From: Bacillota bacterium
GTDB taxonomy: Bacteria; Bacillota; Clostridia; Lachnospirales; Lachnospiraceae
Direction: 5' to 3'
Length of the DNA: 64,000 nucleotides
Assembly: GCA_023439505.1 (NCBI GenBank)
Contig: JAEXNR010000013.1
Span: forward strand, 107,359-171,358
The notes under the pieces are model-generated. The model saw nothing but the letters and a program-made list of their open reading frames with translations, was not told the origin of the DNA and made no database searches. A program made the translations under genes and the position numbers. Below, one piece after another: positions 1-8,979 of the stretch. The stretch's first letter is position 1, and the number at the start of each line of letters is the position of its first letter.

Positions 1-1845
1 GTCGTAACGATCCTGCCAATCCGACCAGCCGGTTCCATAGAAACAATCAGCAGTCTTTACTCTTACTCCATTTACGTAGATTGCAAGAGATTTGTTGATC
101 TTTTCGCCATAAAAGCCGTTGCAAAAACGAAGGTCAACGGAATAATTCCCTGTATAAGGAGCATTAACCGTAAATGAAGCACCGGTTCCATTGGTATAAA
201 GATTATCTACATAGCCACTTCCACTAAATCCAGTATGCTCGGTGCTAGTCTTAGCACCACCGGACAAGGCTGCCTCTTCTGCCTCATATAATGTAGTTTT
301 CTTTATGGTGAGAGCATCCAGAATAAGTTCATTGGACTCCGGTGCTGTGAGTCGAATCTTATTGGTTCCCTCCTGCAATGCAATGTTGTATACTTTCAAA
401 ATATCCAGGTTTGCTGTATATTCTCCATTTGACTTAAAGCTCAGTGTTCTCTGCTGAGTATCATTTACAGACAACTGCATGGTAATATCCGAACCGATAA
501 CGGCATTGTTATAACGAAAATCAAGAGCGTACATACCAGTGCTTTCAGCTTCTACGTCAAACTCTACATATCCACCGGCTTGATTAAATTTAACATTACC
601 GGAGCCTGAACTTCTGGCACTGTCGCTGATGATTCTCTTCTCTGCATTTACGATTGCAGCATCTTCTGCTTCCAGCACTTCACTCTTTTCCTCACCGGAT
701 GGTCTGTCAAAAACAGTTCCCGGGTTAGAAGGTACCCCTACATTAACAAAACCGTTATCGGTCCAACTAACCGGTGTCGCTCTGACCCAACGATTGGATC
801 CGGTTTGTCCTCCAACCGGACCTGCATGATGAATCAGCCAATCCTCTGTACCATCCTCAGACTTTACAAAAAGAGGGGAACCCGGTCCATATGCACTGTT
901 CTCCGGTGACTTTTGCATCAGTGGCACAGGAAGCTTCTGCCAGGAATTCGGATCTAATAAATCTGAATTTAAGTCTGCATAGGATACACCGACAGCGTAG
1001 TTATCATTCATAAAGCTGCTTGCAGAGTATGCAAAGTACACTTTTCCGTCTTTTTCTACTACTGCACATCCTTCATTAATATTATCTCCAAACTTTTCCC
1101 AGTCATATACCGGTCTTGCCAGCGTACACTCTGTTCCTTTTGACAGTTCTCCTGTTGAATCTGCTGCGGTCCCATTATCAAGAGTCCAGGGATTCAGCAT
1201 CTTTACGATGGTAGGACACTCATCAAACTTAGTTCTGGTATAGCTTTCAGCCGGTCCATTTTCTGTGCCCAAATAATTATCTTTATAGTAGAAATACTTG
1301 GTATAGGTATAGTATCTCTCTCCTCCCATAGTGATGACACCACATGGCAGTCCATAGCCTTGTGCATTCATAAGGCCTGCTTTTTCTGTAGCCAATCCAT
1401 TTGCATCCCTATTTGACCAGCTGCCCTTCAGCTCCCAGGTGCCTTCAAATGGATCCGGAGATTCATTCTCCAATACATAAGTGCTTGGATGTCCATAGCC
1501 AAAGTCAGTCTCCGGACCGGATGCAAAATAAATATACCACTTACCTTCCAAACGATAGATGTAGGGTCCCCATACATAGCCAAAGTCCGCAGGCTTCTTC
1601 CATATCAGTCTGCTTTTTGCAGTCGCGATTCCCAGTACGGTCTCTGATTTCTTCAGATAAATATTATTATCTGTACCAAAGCAGCAATAATAGAAACCAT
1701 CTGCATCTCTTGTGATTGTCGGATCTGCACCTTTCATAAGTGGATTGCGGTACTGACCTTCCACTTTTGCCTGCACATTCTGTACCGGCATCAGGTTCAT
1801 TACCATTGCGGCTATTAACAAAAACAATATCCATTTTTTTCTCAT
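1..1845 (-). CDS. Secreted glycoside hydrolase family 43 enzyme with two CBM6/CBM35-type modules (C-terminus off the window)
   Basis: The frame is open from the ATG at 1845 to the left edge (615 codons, no stop), so the C-terminus is missing. Residues 1-26 form a signal peptide ending near VQA, so the protein is exported. The next ~400 residues look like the five-bladed GH43 fold: RNPLMKGADPT supplies the first blade Asp, and later come WGPYIY, MNAQGYGLP, NINEGCAVV and YGPGSPLFV. GH43 enzymes cut arabinose or xylose side chains; the exact substrate cannot be read here. Two consecutive beta-sandwich modules follow, each starting with a V/LYEAE(D/E)A motif typical of CBM6/CBM35. A ribosome binding site (AAAGGAGAAGGG) precedes the start. 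It is the last gene of the operon, 16 nt after the GH65 gene, which suggests extracellular trimming of a glycan whose products the upstream transporter imports. Confidence 0.85.
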   Translation of the reverse strand, partial: MRKKWILFLLIAAMVMNLMPVQNVQAKVEGQYRNPLMKGADPTITRDADGFYYCCFGTDNNIYLKKSETVLGIATAKSRLIWKKPADFGYVWGPYIYRLEGKWYIYFASGPETDFGYGHPSTYVLENESPDPFEGTWELKGSWSNRDANGLATEKAGLMNAQGYGLPCGVITMGGERYYTYTKYFYYKDNYLGTENGPAESYTRTKFDECPTIVKMLNPWTLDNGTAADSTGELSKGTECTLARPVYDWEKFGDNINEGCAVVEKDGKVYFAYSASSFMNDNYAVGVSYADLNSDLLDPNSWQKLPVPLMQKSPENSAYGPGSPLFVKSEDGTEDWLIHHAGPVGGQTGSNRWVRATPVSWTDNGFVNVGVPSNPGTVFDRPSGEEKSEVLEAEDAAIVNAEKRIISDSARSSGSGNVKFNQAGGYVEFDVEAESTGMYALDFRYNNAVIGSDITMQLSVNDTQQRTLSFKSNGEYTANLDILKVYNIALQEGTNKIRLTAPESNELILDALTIKKTTLYEAEEAALSGGAKTSTEHTGFSGSGYVDNLYTNGTGASFTVNAPYTGNYSVDLRFCNGFYGEKINKSLAIYVNGVRVKTADCFYGTGWSDWQDRYD

Positions 1846-1861
1846 TTTTATCCCTTCTCCT

Positions 1862-3964
1862 TTAATTTATTTTATATCCCTCATGTGTCACTACTACCCG
1901 CTTCCTTTCTCCGTGCCACATAACGGGAATATCCAATTGTTTCCACCCCTTTGGTAAGTGTGGAGTAAGCACCATGTCTTCCTCCCACATTGCACTTTGA
2001 AGTCCGGCAAACCCATATACAATCAACTGCCACAAACCACCACAATTCGCAATATGGATCCCCTCTTCGGCTCCCCGTTTCTCAACGGACAGGTCAATGT
2101 CTATCACCTTATCCAGAAATCTTTCCGCTTCCTCCATCCTTCCCAGATGAGCTGCAAGAATACCATGAACCGCTGCGGAGAGAGAAGAATCATGCGTGGT
2201 AATCGGTTCATAATAATCATAATTGACCGACAGCTGCTTCCTTGTAAACTCTTTGGGAAAAAGCAGCATCATCTCCAATACATCTGCCTGTTTCAATGCC
2301 TTTGAACGATAGTTTTTTTCCTGAGAGATAAATTCCCCAAAACATCTGGAACGGTCCGCCCAGATCGCATCAAAATCCAAATCAGCATAAGAAGCAAAAT
2401 CATCGGATTGCATGATAAGTTCCTCTGTTTCCTTATAGGGAAGTCTTAAACTTTCTTTGATCGCTTCCCATTTTTCAAGCTGAGCCTGATCCCCCTGATC
2501 ATACTCTTTACAATACTGGATCGTTTTTTCCAATGAGAACTTTACCATACGATTGGTAAATGCATTGTTCCGGGTCATTGGAAGATATTCATCCGGCCCC
2601 ATAACGCCTAAGAGTTCATACGTTCCGTCCCTCTCATCCACACGTCCGGCCCAGTACCTGGCTGTTTCCTTCATGATTTCCAGACCGTATTCCTTTATAA
2701 ATGCAACATCGCCAGTCGCTTGTACATAATGCTCCATGGCATATATGATATCTGCTGTTACATGGATCTCGTGATCTGCATACTGCCAGTTTGCGCATTC
2801 TTCCCTGCCGGTAACAGAAGCCTCCCAGGCATAGCGTGCCCCTTGATAACCATATTCTTTTGCATTTTCCTTTGCTCCGGGAAGCGTCAGGTAGCGAAAC
2901 TTCACCAGATTTCTCGCCGCCTTTGGATTGGTATGGAGAAAGAACGGCAGCATATTAATCTCTGTATCCCAGAAATATCTGCCACAGTATCCTTCTCCTG
3001 CATGTCCTTTGGCACAAATAGCCACTCTGGGATCATCTTCATTATTTGCTCTCATCAGATGGTAAATAGACATCCGAATTGCCAGCTGCGCACGATTGTC
3101 TCCAAGGATTTTTATATCTGCCGTTTCCCATTTTTCTGCCCATACGTGTCTGTGTCTTTCCAGAGCCTTATCCACATCAAGTCTTCTGATATCCTCTTTG
3201 ACTTCCTTCAGTTCCGGAATTTCCTCATCCCGGTCTGTGCTGACATGGATTACTTTCGTTATGGTAAGATGTTCCCCTTTCTGTATTGTGTGTTCCCCCT
3301 CCTGATTCAGGTAGGAGCGCATGGTAACGATGTTTCCCCCATTGGTTTGTGTCATCACACAAGTGATATCATCTTGTTTTTCTTTTATACTTTTTATAAA
3401 ATGATTAAATCCATTGGTTCTGACTCCGGTGTTAATATCACCAGCCACATGAACTTTTGCATCTCCTGACTCTGCTTTTATTGTCAGCGTCTGAATTGCC
3501 AGATGCTTCTCTGCCATAGAGATGAATCGGGAAAAAGTGAGACTCAGCACATTTTTCTTCTTTGTCTTCCAGAGAAAGGACCGGGTAAGAACCCCATCCC
3601 GAAGATCCAGATACCTCTGGTACTTCTCTATCTGACAGTTTTCCATATCCAGCGCTTCCCCCTCCGCATTTACCCGTAAGTCAAACGGATAAGGAAGATT
3701 AATCATTTCCGTTTTCAAATAGGGATGGGGCCCCACTATGCCCGGGATGTAAGTCCCCCATTTGGATTTCTGTTTTTTATGCTTTTCCAACGTTACATTG
3801 GCCGGTTTTCTATCATACTCTTCTTCCTGCATTGCTCCCGATATTCCTTCTTCGTAGCTTCCCCTCACATGAAGATAACCGTTCCCCTGGGTCATTAATC
3901 CTTCATAATGCTTGATTAACTCCTCCTGATAGGAATCTTCATATAGACACCAATTTGTATTCAT
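1862..3964 (-). CDS. GH65 family disaccharide phosphorylase/hydrolase
   Basis: A 700-residue cytoplasmic protein without signal peptide, close to the usual length for GH65 (maltose, trehalose, kojibiose, nigerose phosphorylases). The family motif FWDTE is at about residues 331-335, and GPDEY at 456-460 holds the general-acid Glu (about E459). Phosphorylases of this family split alpha-glucosides with inorganic phosphate to give beta-glucose 1-phosphate, saving ATP. Position between an ABC sugar importer and a secreted GH43 enzyme implies it processes the imported oligosaccharide inside the cell. The specificity loop cannot be assigned by eye, so a hydrolase or another phosphorylase specificity is possible. 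It lies 62 nt downstream of the permease gene in the same transcription direction. Confidence 0.88.
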   Translation of the reverse strand: MNTNWCLYEDSYQEELIKHYEGLMTQGNGYLHVRGSYEEGISGAMQEEEYDRKPANVTLEKHKKQKSKWGTYIPGIVGPHPYLKTEMINLPYPFDLRVNAEGEALDMENCQIEKYQRYLDLRDGVLTRSFLWKTKKKNVLSLTFSRFISMAEKHLAIQTLTIKAESGDAKVHVAGDINTGVRTNGFNHFIKSIKEKQDDITCVMTQTNGGNIVTMRSYLNQEGEHTIQKGEHLTITKVIHVSTDRDEEIPELKEVKEDIRRLDVDKALERHRHVWAEKWETADIKILGDNRAQLAIRMSIYHLMRANNEDDPRVAICAKGHAGEGYCGRYFWDTEINMLPFFLHTNPKAARNLVKFRYLTLPGAKENAKEYGYQGARYAWEASVTGREECANWQYADHEIHVTADIIYAMEHYVQATGDVAFIKEYGLEIMKETARYWAGRVDERDGTYELLGVMGPDEYLPMTRNNAFTNRMVKFSLEKTIQYCKEYDQGDQAQLEKWEAIKESLRLPYKETEELIMQSDDFASYADLDFDAIWADRSRCFGEFISQEKNYRSKALKQADVLEMMLLFPKEFTRKQLSVNYDYYEPITTHDSSLSAAVHGILAAHLGRMEEAERFLDKVIDIDLSVEKRGAEEGIHIANCGGLWQLIVYGFAGLQSAMWEEDMVLTPHLPKGWKQLDIPVMWHGERKRVVVTHEGYKIN

Positions 3965-4026
3965 TTTTAACTCCCTTCCTGCGCATGATTTTTTCGTATG
4001 TTGAAAAGCGAATATTAGTGTTTCGT

Positions 4027-4851
4027 TTAGCCTTTTACCGATCCGGCAGCCAGGCCTGAAATTACCTGTTTCTGAAGCAGGATAAATGTAATGATACTGG
4101 GTATCACAACTACTACCGTTGCAGCAAACATGGCACCGTAATCACTGGCAAAGGCACTCTTAAAATAGTAAAGCGCAATTGGAAGCGTTCTTTTTGCCGT
4201 TTCTCCTGTTAAGGTAAGAGCCAGCTGAAATTCATTCCAGCACAGTAAAAACTGAATCACACCTGCCGTAGCAAATGCCGGTCTTGTAAGGGGCAGAACA
4301 ATCTGCACAAAAGTTCTGAAAAATCCGGAGCCATCAATATAAGCCGCCTCTTCCAGCGTATACGGAATCGTCTTGATGTAACTCATCATGACATAAAAGG
4401 TAGTCGGCATACCAAGCGCGGTATATACAAGGATCAGACCGGTTCTTGTATTATAAAGATCGGTGGCGTTTAATATAGTATATAATGGCTGAAGCAGCGC
4501 AGCTCCCGGAATAATCAGTCCTAAGGAAAACAGAAGCATGACTGCTCCCTTTAGCTTAAAGGAGCATCTTACTACCACATAAGCCGCCATGGAACATATG
4601 ATAAGATTCAGTGCGGTTCCTATTGCTGCAATAAAAACACTGTTTTTATAAAAGGTTACAAGAGGCGCCAGCTTGAATGCAGTCATATAGTTACTGAAGT
4701 GAAAGCCGGATGGAAATCCCAAAGTTCCGGACAAAATCTCGCTATTGGTTTTAAAGGAAGAAAACAACACCCAGGAAAAGGGCACAATGGAGATGATCAC
4801 TATGACCGTCAGCAACAAGACTGTAACTAATTTTCTAATATTTCGAAACAT
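4027..4851 (-). CDS. Sugar ABC transporter permease, MalG type
   Basis: A 274-residue inner-membrane protein with six predicted membrane helices. The cytoplasmic loop EEAAYIDGSGFFRTFVQIVLP is the EAA motif that contacts the ATPase. The C-terminus ends in SGLAAGSVKG, the usual tail of MalG/LacG-like permeases. I chose the ATG at 4851 (MFRNIRK) because AGGATG lies just upstream; the longer frame to 4914 overlaps the previous gene and is not needed. It pairs with the permease at 4865-5734 and the binding protein at 5859-7244. No ATPase is encoded nearby, so as in many Firmicutes a shared MsmX-type ATPase probably powers it. Confidence 0.92.
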   Translation of the reverse strand: MFRNIRKLVTVLLLTVIVIISIVPFSWVLFSSFKTNSEILSGTLGFPSGFHFSNYMTAFKLAPLVTFYKNSVFIAAIGTALNLIICSMAAYVVVRCSFKLKGAVMLLFSLGLIIPGAALLQPLYTILNATDLYNTRTGLILVYTALGMPTTFYVMMSYIKTIPYTLEEAAYIDGSGFFRTFVQIVLPLTRPAFATAGVIQFLLCWNEFQLALTLTGETAKRTLPIALYYFKSAFASDYGAMFAATVVVVIPSIITFILLQKQVISGLAAGSVKG

Positions 4852-4864
4852 AATGTCATCCTTT

Positions 4865-5734
4865 CTATTCTTTTGCGTCCATATGGAACATTTTGCGGAT
4901 GTACTTAAGCACAATCATACCCAGAATTACAAGCAAAACACCTTGTGCATTTGCCAATCCATAATTATTGTTGGTAAATACCGTCTTATAAAGATACATA
5001 GGCATATTCATGGTTCTGCTTCCCGGTCCGCCATTGGTGGTCATCATGATAATGTCCAGCTTCTGCAGCATACTGGTAGATGCCAGAACAACTGAGGTTC
5101 CGATGATATTTTTCATAAGAGGTAGAATGATATATATATCTGTTTGAAAAGACGAGGCCCCATCGATCTTTGCTGCTTCATATACATCATCCGAAACAGA
5201 TGACATCTCAGCCATGACCAAAACTGTAACAAGTCCTGCATACGGAAGCCATGTCATCGTAACCGTCAAAAATGCGGTCTTTGGATCCATAAACCAGTTC
5301 TGAGTAAAGCCTTCTCCCGTTATTTTCGTAATTAATGAATTGATCAGTCCATACTGCGGATTCATCACACATAAGAACAGCATCCCCAATGCTGCACTCG
5401 AAATAACATTTGGTATAAAGTAAATGGTTCTTATTGCACTGCTATACCATCTCTTTTTTGCTAAAATAATCGCTACGGTAGTTCCGATAAGTACATGAAA
5501 GGTCGCCTGAAGAAAAATCCAGACAACCGTATTTTTCAAGCTGTCGATAAATATTTTGTCTTGTGTAAATAGATAGATGTAATTTTTTAAGCCAACAAAG
5601 GATATCTCCCTGCCGATAGACCAATCCGTAACTGATGTTCCAAACAATACTACCAAAGGCCCAAGGAAAATAAAGCTGAATAAAACGATCCCCGGAAGCA
5701 AAAATAGTATGATCCATTTCTTATTTTTTGTCAT
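4865..5734 (-). CDS. Sugar ABC transporter permease, MalF type
   Basis: A 289-residue membrane protein with about six helices. The EAA loop reads YEAAKIDGASSFQTDIYIILP, placed as in MalF/UgpA-type subunits, and GPGSRTMNMPMYLY near the C-terminus is also typical. Start is the ATG at 5734 (MTKNKKW), preceded by GGAGG in TGGAGGTATACT; the upstream extension in the same frame runs through the hairpin region and is not credible. It is the second membrane subunit of the same importer as 4027-4851, 13 nt upstream of it. A strong hairpin separates it from the binding-protein gene. Confidence 0.92.
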   Translation of the reverse strand: MTKNKKWIILFLLPGIVLFSFIFLGPLVVLFGTSVTDWSIGREISFVGLKNYIYLFTQDKIFIDSLKNTVVWIFLQATFHVLIGTTVAIILAKKRWYSSAIRTIYFIPNVISSAALGMLFLCVMNPQYGLINSLITKITGEGFTQNWFMDPKTAFLTVTMTWLPYAGLVTVLVMAEMSSVSDDVYEAAKIDGASSFQTDIYIILPLMKNIIGTSVVLASTSMLQKLDIIMMTTNGGPGSRTMNMPMYLYKTVFTNNNYGLANAQGVLLVILGMIVLKYIRKMFHMDAKE

Positions 5735-5774
5735 AGTATACCTCCATGCAGCCACTTTCCGGCTGCTCAATTCT

Positions 5775-5840
5775 GCAAAAAAACAGCAAAAAAAGCACAA
5801 GTATAAATATGAAGCTCGGTTAAGTCCTTATTTATACTTG
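5775..5840 (-). terminator. Intra-operon terminator/attenuator hairpin between binding protein and permeases
   Basis: Perfect 12-bp stem (5798-5809 with 5829-5840) and a 19-nt loop. On the minus strand it is followed by a run of seven T and then a second T run. Located just after the binding-protein gene, it would allow partial readthrough so that the binding protein is made in excess over the permeases. Confidence 0.75.
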
Positions 5841-5858
5841 CGCGATTGGTTAAAGCAT

Positions 5859-7244
5859 CTATTTCTTGCTCTGCCCGGCTACCTTTGTAAGTTGGTCTGC
5901 AAAATCCTCCGGAGTAATCTCATCATATGCAAGTTCCGGATATCTGGCAGCAGTTTCATCTATGATAGCAGTAAATGCTGTATTGTCGATGTTCTCAAAG
6001 GTGTACTTTGCGCTGCCTGACAGCTCGATCAGTTCTGCAAGTATGGGATTCGCTGCTTTGTACTCATCAGACAGCTTGATGTTGTCAGTTAAAGGCAGAA
6101 CGCCGGCTTTCTCAAGGAAAACGCTCTGAGCATACGCTCCGGTCTTGAACTTAAGGAATTCAAGAGCACCCTTCTGTTCTTCTTCTGATTTTTTACTTGT
6201 ACAAAGAATATATCCAACCTCAAACTGTGAAATCAACCCATCTTCCGGATACAACGCTACGCCGACCTTCTCACCAAGACCAGGCATAGATTTGGTTTCA
6301 TCGGTGAAATCAGGACACATCCAAGGTCCATTTGCAATAATGGCTACATTCCCCTGCTCGAAGTTATTCGCTGCATTTGCATAAAGTGCACCCACTGCAT
6401 CCGGCGTGGTGTATTCCTTTAAACAGGTTCTAAGCATATCCAGTCCCTTGATTACTGAGCTGGTGCTGTAATTTGTCGGATAGCTTGTATTCATGAAAGT
6501 GTTGCCTTCTGCACCATCCGTCCCGATCATTGCCGCCAGCCAAAGGTTAGTCGTCCAGGCATTTTCACCGGTCATCAAAGCCAATGGTGTAAATCCGGCT
6601 TGTTTCAACTTTGCATTGTTGCTCATGAATTCATCCCAGGTCTTAGCCGGGGTGATGCCTGCTGCTGCAAACATGTCCTTGTTGTAGAAATATCCGATGA
6701 TCTGACGCTGATTGGAGATAGAATATACACTTCCATCCTCTTCCATATTGTAGTTCATAGCGTCTTCACCTACTAGCTTCATCCAATCTGCATCTTCATC
6801 CAGAAATGGCTTAATATTTACAGCCTGTCCATTCTCAATCGCCAGCTCTCTGATGCCATTCTTACCAATAAGTACATCCGGTAACGTCTGAGAAGAAGCC
6901 AATATCTTCATCTTATCAACAAATGCATTATCGCTGGGAAGTTCTTCAACTACTACCTTATATATACCTTCATATTTCTTGTTGAAGGCGTTGATTACTT
7001 CCTCTTCTGCTGTAGCAGATGCATGGGAGCCAACCATGAAAGTAGCATATGAAATTTCTACCGGTTCAGAACTTTTATTCTTTGCCTTATCCTCTTGGTT
7101 TGTCTCATCCACTGATGTCTTCGCCTTGTCAGAGCCTGTTTCTTTGTCTGCATCATTATTTGCCTTGTTACCACATGCCGCCAGTGACAGAATCATGGTA
7201 AGGGTCAACAGTAATGTCATTGCTTTTGATATTCCTTTTTTCAT
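5859..7244 (-). CDS. Extracellular sugar-binding lipoprotein (SBP family 1)
   Basis: 461 residues. The N-terminus is a lipoprotein signal (KKG...LSLAAC) with the lipidated Cys at about residue 24, followed by an Asn/Asp/Lys-rich linker to residue ~65. The rest is the two-lobed solute-binding fold of carbohydrate ABC importers (ISYATFMVGS start, YNKDMFAAAGITPAKTWDEF in the middle, NGPWMCPD later). The mature protein is anchored outside the membrane and hands oligosaccharides to the permeases downstream. AGGAGGGTGTT precedes the ATG at 7244. A candidate promoter lies upstream at 7286-7314, so it may be transcribed apart from the two-component genes. Confidence 0.92.
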   Translation of the reverse strand: MKKGISKAMTLLLTLTMILSLAACGNKANNDADKETGSDKAKTSVDETNQEDKAKNKSSEPVEISYATFMVGSHASATAEEEVINAFNKKYEGIYKVVVEELPSDNAFVDKMKILASSQTLPDVLIGKNGIRELAIENGQAVNIKPFLDEDADWMKLVGEDAMNYNMEEDGSVYSISNQRQIIGYFYNKDMFAAAGITPAKTWDEFMSNNAKLKQAGFTPLALMTGENAWTTNLWLAAMIGTDGAEGNTFMNTSYPTNYSTSSVIKGLDMLRTCLKEYTTPDAVGALYANAANNFEQGNVAIIANGPWMCPDFTDETKSMPGLGEKVGVALYPEDGLISQFEVGYILCTSKKSEEEQKGALEFLKFKTGAYAQSVFLEKAGVLPLTDNIKLSDEYKAANPILAELIELSGSAKYTFENIDNTAFTAIIDETAARYPELAYDEITPEDFADQLTKVAGQSKK

Positions 7245-7285
7245 AACACCCTCCTAAATAAATGGTTTATTGTTAACGCACGTTC

Positions 7286-7314
7286 ATCATACACTATCTG
7301 CCATTTATTCAAAA
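7286..7314 (-). promoter_or_regulatory. Candidate promoter of the sugar-binding protein gene
   Basis: On the minus strand: -35 TTTTGA (7309-7314), 17 nt, -10 TATGAT (7286-7291). It sits in the 184-nt gap between the response regulator and the binding protein, the place a YesN-type regulator would be expected to act. Confidence 0.45.
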
Positions 7315-7428
7315 TAAAATCTCTTTTCCTCCTGTTATAGAAAATTGACCACTTCCCCCTCCCACAACCTGTCTTCACAATATTCTTGTGAATTTTTTAC
7401 CTTTACAGAAATATTTTGCAATGATCCC

Positions 7429-8979
7429 TTATTGTTCCTGTCTGAAATCAGTCGGACTCTTACCGGTATATTTCATAAAAACATTGGTAAAATAAGGCGC
7501 GTCCTTATAACCTACTGCCTGTGCTATCTCATAAATCTTCATATTCGTCCTTGACAGTAGTTCCTTTGCCTTACCCACCCGATACATGGCAATCTTCTCC
7601 GTTACCGTAAATCCGGTCAGCTTTTTATAAGCACGGCTTACATAGCTATTGTTCAGGTACAGTTCATTACTGATATACTGAAGGTTAAGCTCCTCACAGT
7701 AGTGCTGCCGGATACATTCATCCACCTTGATTACCAGCTCGTTCTTAAAATTTCTTTTGCCGATACAAATTGCTCTGACTCTTTCAATGGTATTATTTCC
7801 TATACGGATTAATCGAAAAATCGTCTTAGCATTCTGTATCTTCTCATAAACTTCCTTTTCCATCTCATTAAAGTCCTGATCCACATCCAGGTGATACCTT
7901 ACTGCCTTATGTATAATGGAGCTGCAAATCACCAGCATATATAGCTGACACTGTTGAAACGTACAGCCGGTATCAGCTAACTTTTCAAACCCTCGTGAGA
8001 GCTTTTCCTCCGCCTCCCGGCTTTCCTCATCAAAGGTAAGCTCCAGGAGCATATTGGTGTATCTGTCCACATCAAAGGCAGTAACAGAACCCGGCAGCGA
8101 CAAAGATGTGTACACTTTTATAGCAGTTCCCTGTGTTGTTATCATAGCCAATGCCTGCCTTGCCTCTTCATATCCATTCTTCAGCTGGTTCACCTCTTTT
8201 ATTTCTGAGCTGATTCCCAGTTTCATATCAATCCTCATAAATTCTTCAATCATGATAATAATATTGTTAAAATATTCCACTATGGTATTCAATCCGATTG
8301 TGCTGTTCTTTTTGTATCGTACCGGAATAATCAAATACGATTCAGTTAAAGGGATGATGCTGTAGCTGCAGTCTTTTAATGAGATGCGAAGGATGTTATT
8401 AAGAAGCTCAGACATATTTTGATTTCCTGTATCCTTATCATAATAGGTAATATCACATGCGCAAAGAACATAATTGTTCTCCCCTAATCCGCCTTCCGTT
8501 ATCTCCTTCTCTGAAATTTCACCTGTCATAATCAGACGTTTCAATATGTTAACATAATCAAAGCTGCTAAGAGACTCTGCTCTGCCCGAATCATTCGTAT
8601 CTCTTTCCTTTACCAGCTTCTCTATCGTCTTATTGATCGCTAACGGCAATTCTTCTATAAATTCATTTTTAACAATGAAGTCAGACACATTATACTTGAT
8701 TGCCTGCTTTGCCAATGCAAAATCGGAATATGCAGTTAAGATAATTACCTTCGCCGGATACTTTTCGCTGATATTTTTGCTTAGCTCAATTCCATCCATA
8801 ATCGGCATCTTAATATCAGTCACAACAATATCCACCGGATTATTTTCCATATAAGCAAGAGCGGCACTTCCGCTATTACAGGAATGCACTACCTCGCACC
8901 CTAGTTCTTTCCAGTTAATCAAATAAATAATACCTTCTCTGATATTACGTTCATCATCCACAATCATCACTTTTATCAT
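7429..8979 (-). CDS. YesN-type response regulator with AraC DNA-binding domain
   Basis: 516 residues. An N-terminal receiver domain (VDDE acidic pair, phosphoacceptor Asp in VVTDIKMP near residue 55, T/S in ILTAYSD, Lys near 106) is followed by a ~270-residue middle region and a C-terminal AraC/XylS double helix-turn-helix (NNSYVSRAYKKLTG and IAQAVGYKDAPYFTNVFMKY). It is phosphorylated by the adjacent YesM-like kinase and should activate the sugar transport and hydrolase genes downstream. The start overlaps the kinase gene by 26 nt, which implies coupled translation. Standard length for the family. Confidence 0.93.
   Translation of the reverse strand: MIKVMIVDDERNIREGIIYLINWKELGCEVVHSCNSGSAALAYMENNPVDIVVTDIKMPIMDGIELSKNISEKYPAKVIILTAYSDFALAKQAIKYNVSDFIVKNEFIEELPLAINKTIEKLVKERDTNDSGRAESLSSFDYVNILKRLIMTGEISEKEITEGGLGENNYVLCACDITYYDKDTGNQNMSELLNNILRISLKDCSYSIIPLTESYLIIPVRYKKNSTIGLNTIVEYFNNIIIMIEEFMRIDMKLGISSEIKEVNQLKNGYEEARQALAMITTQGTAIKVYTSLSLPGSVTAFDVDRYTNMLLELTFDEESREAEEKLSRGFEKLADTGCTFQQCQLYMLVICSSIIHKAVRYHLDVDQDFNEMEKEVYEKIQNAKTIFRLIRIGNNTIERVRAICIGKRNFKNELVIKVDECIRQHYCEELNLQYISNELYLNNSYVSRAYKKLTGFTVTEKIAMYRVGKAKELLSRTNMKIYEIAQAVGYKDAPYFTNVFMKYTGKSPTDFRQEQ

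Noticed and set aside
2720..3469. 249-codon plus-strand frame
   Set aside because: Antisense shadow of the GH65 gene; Cys/Ile/Phe-rich composition and no ribosome binding site.
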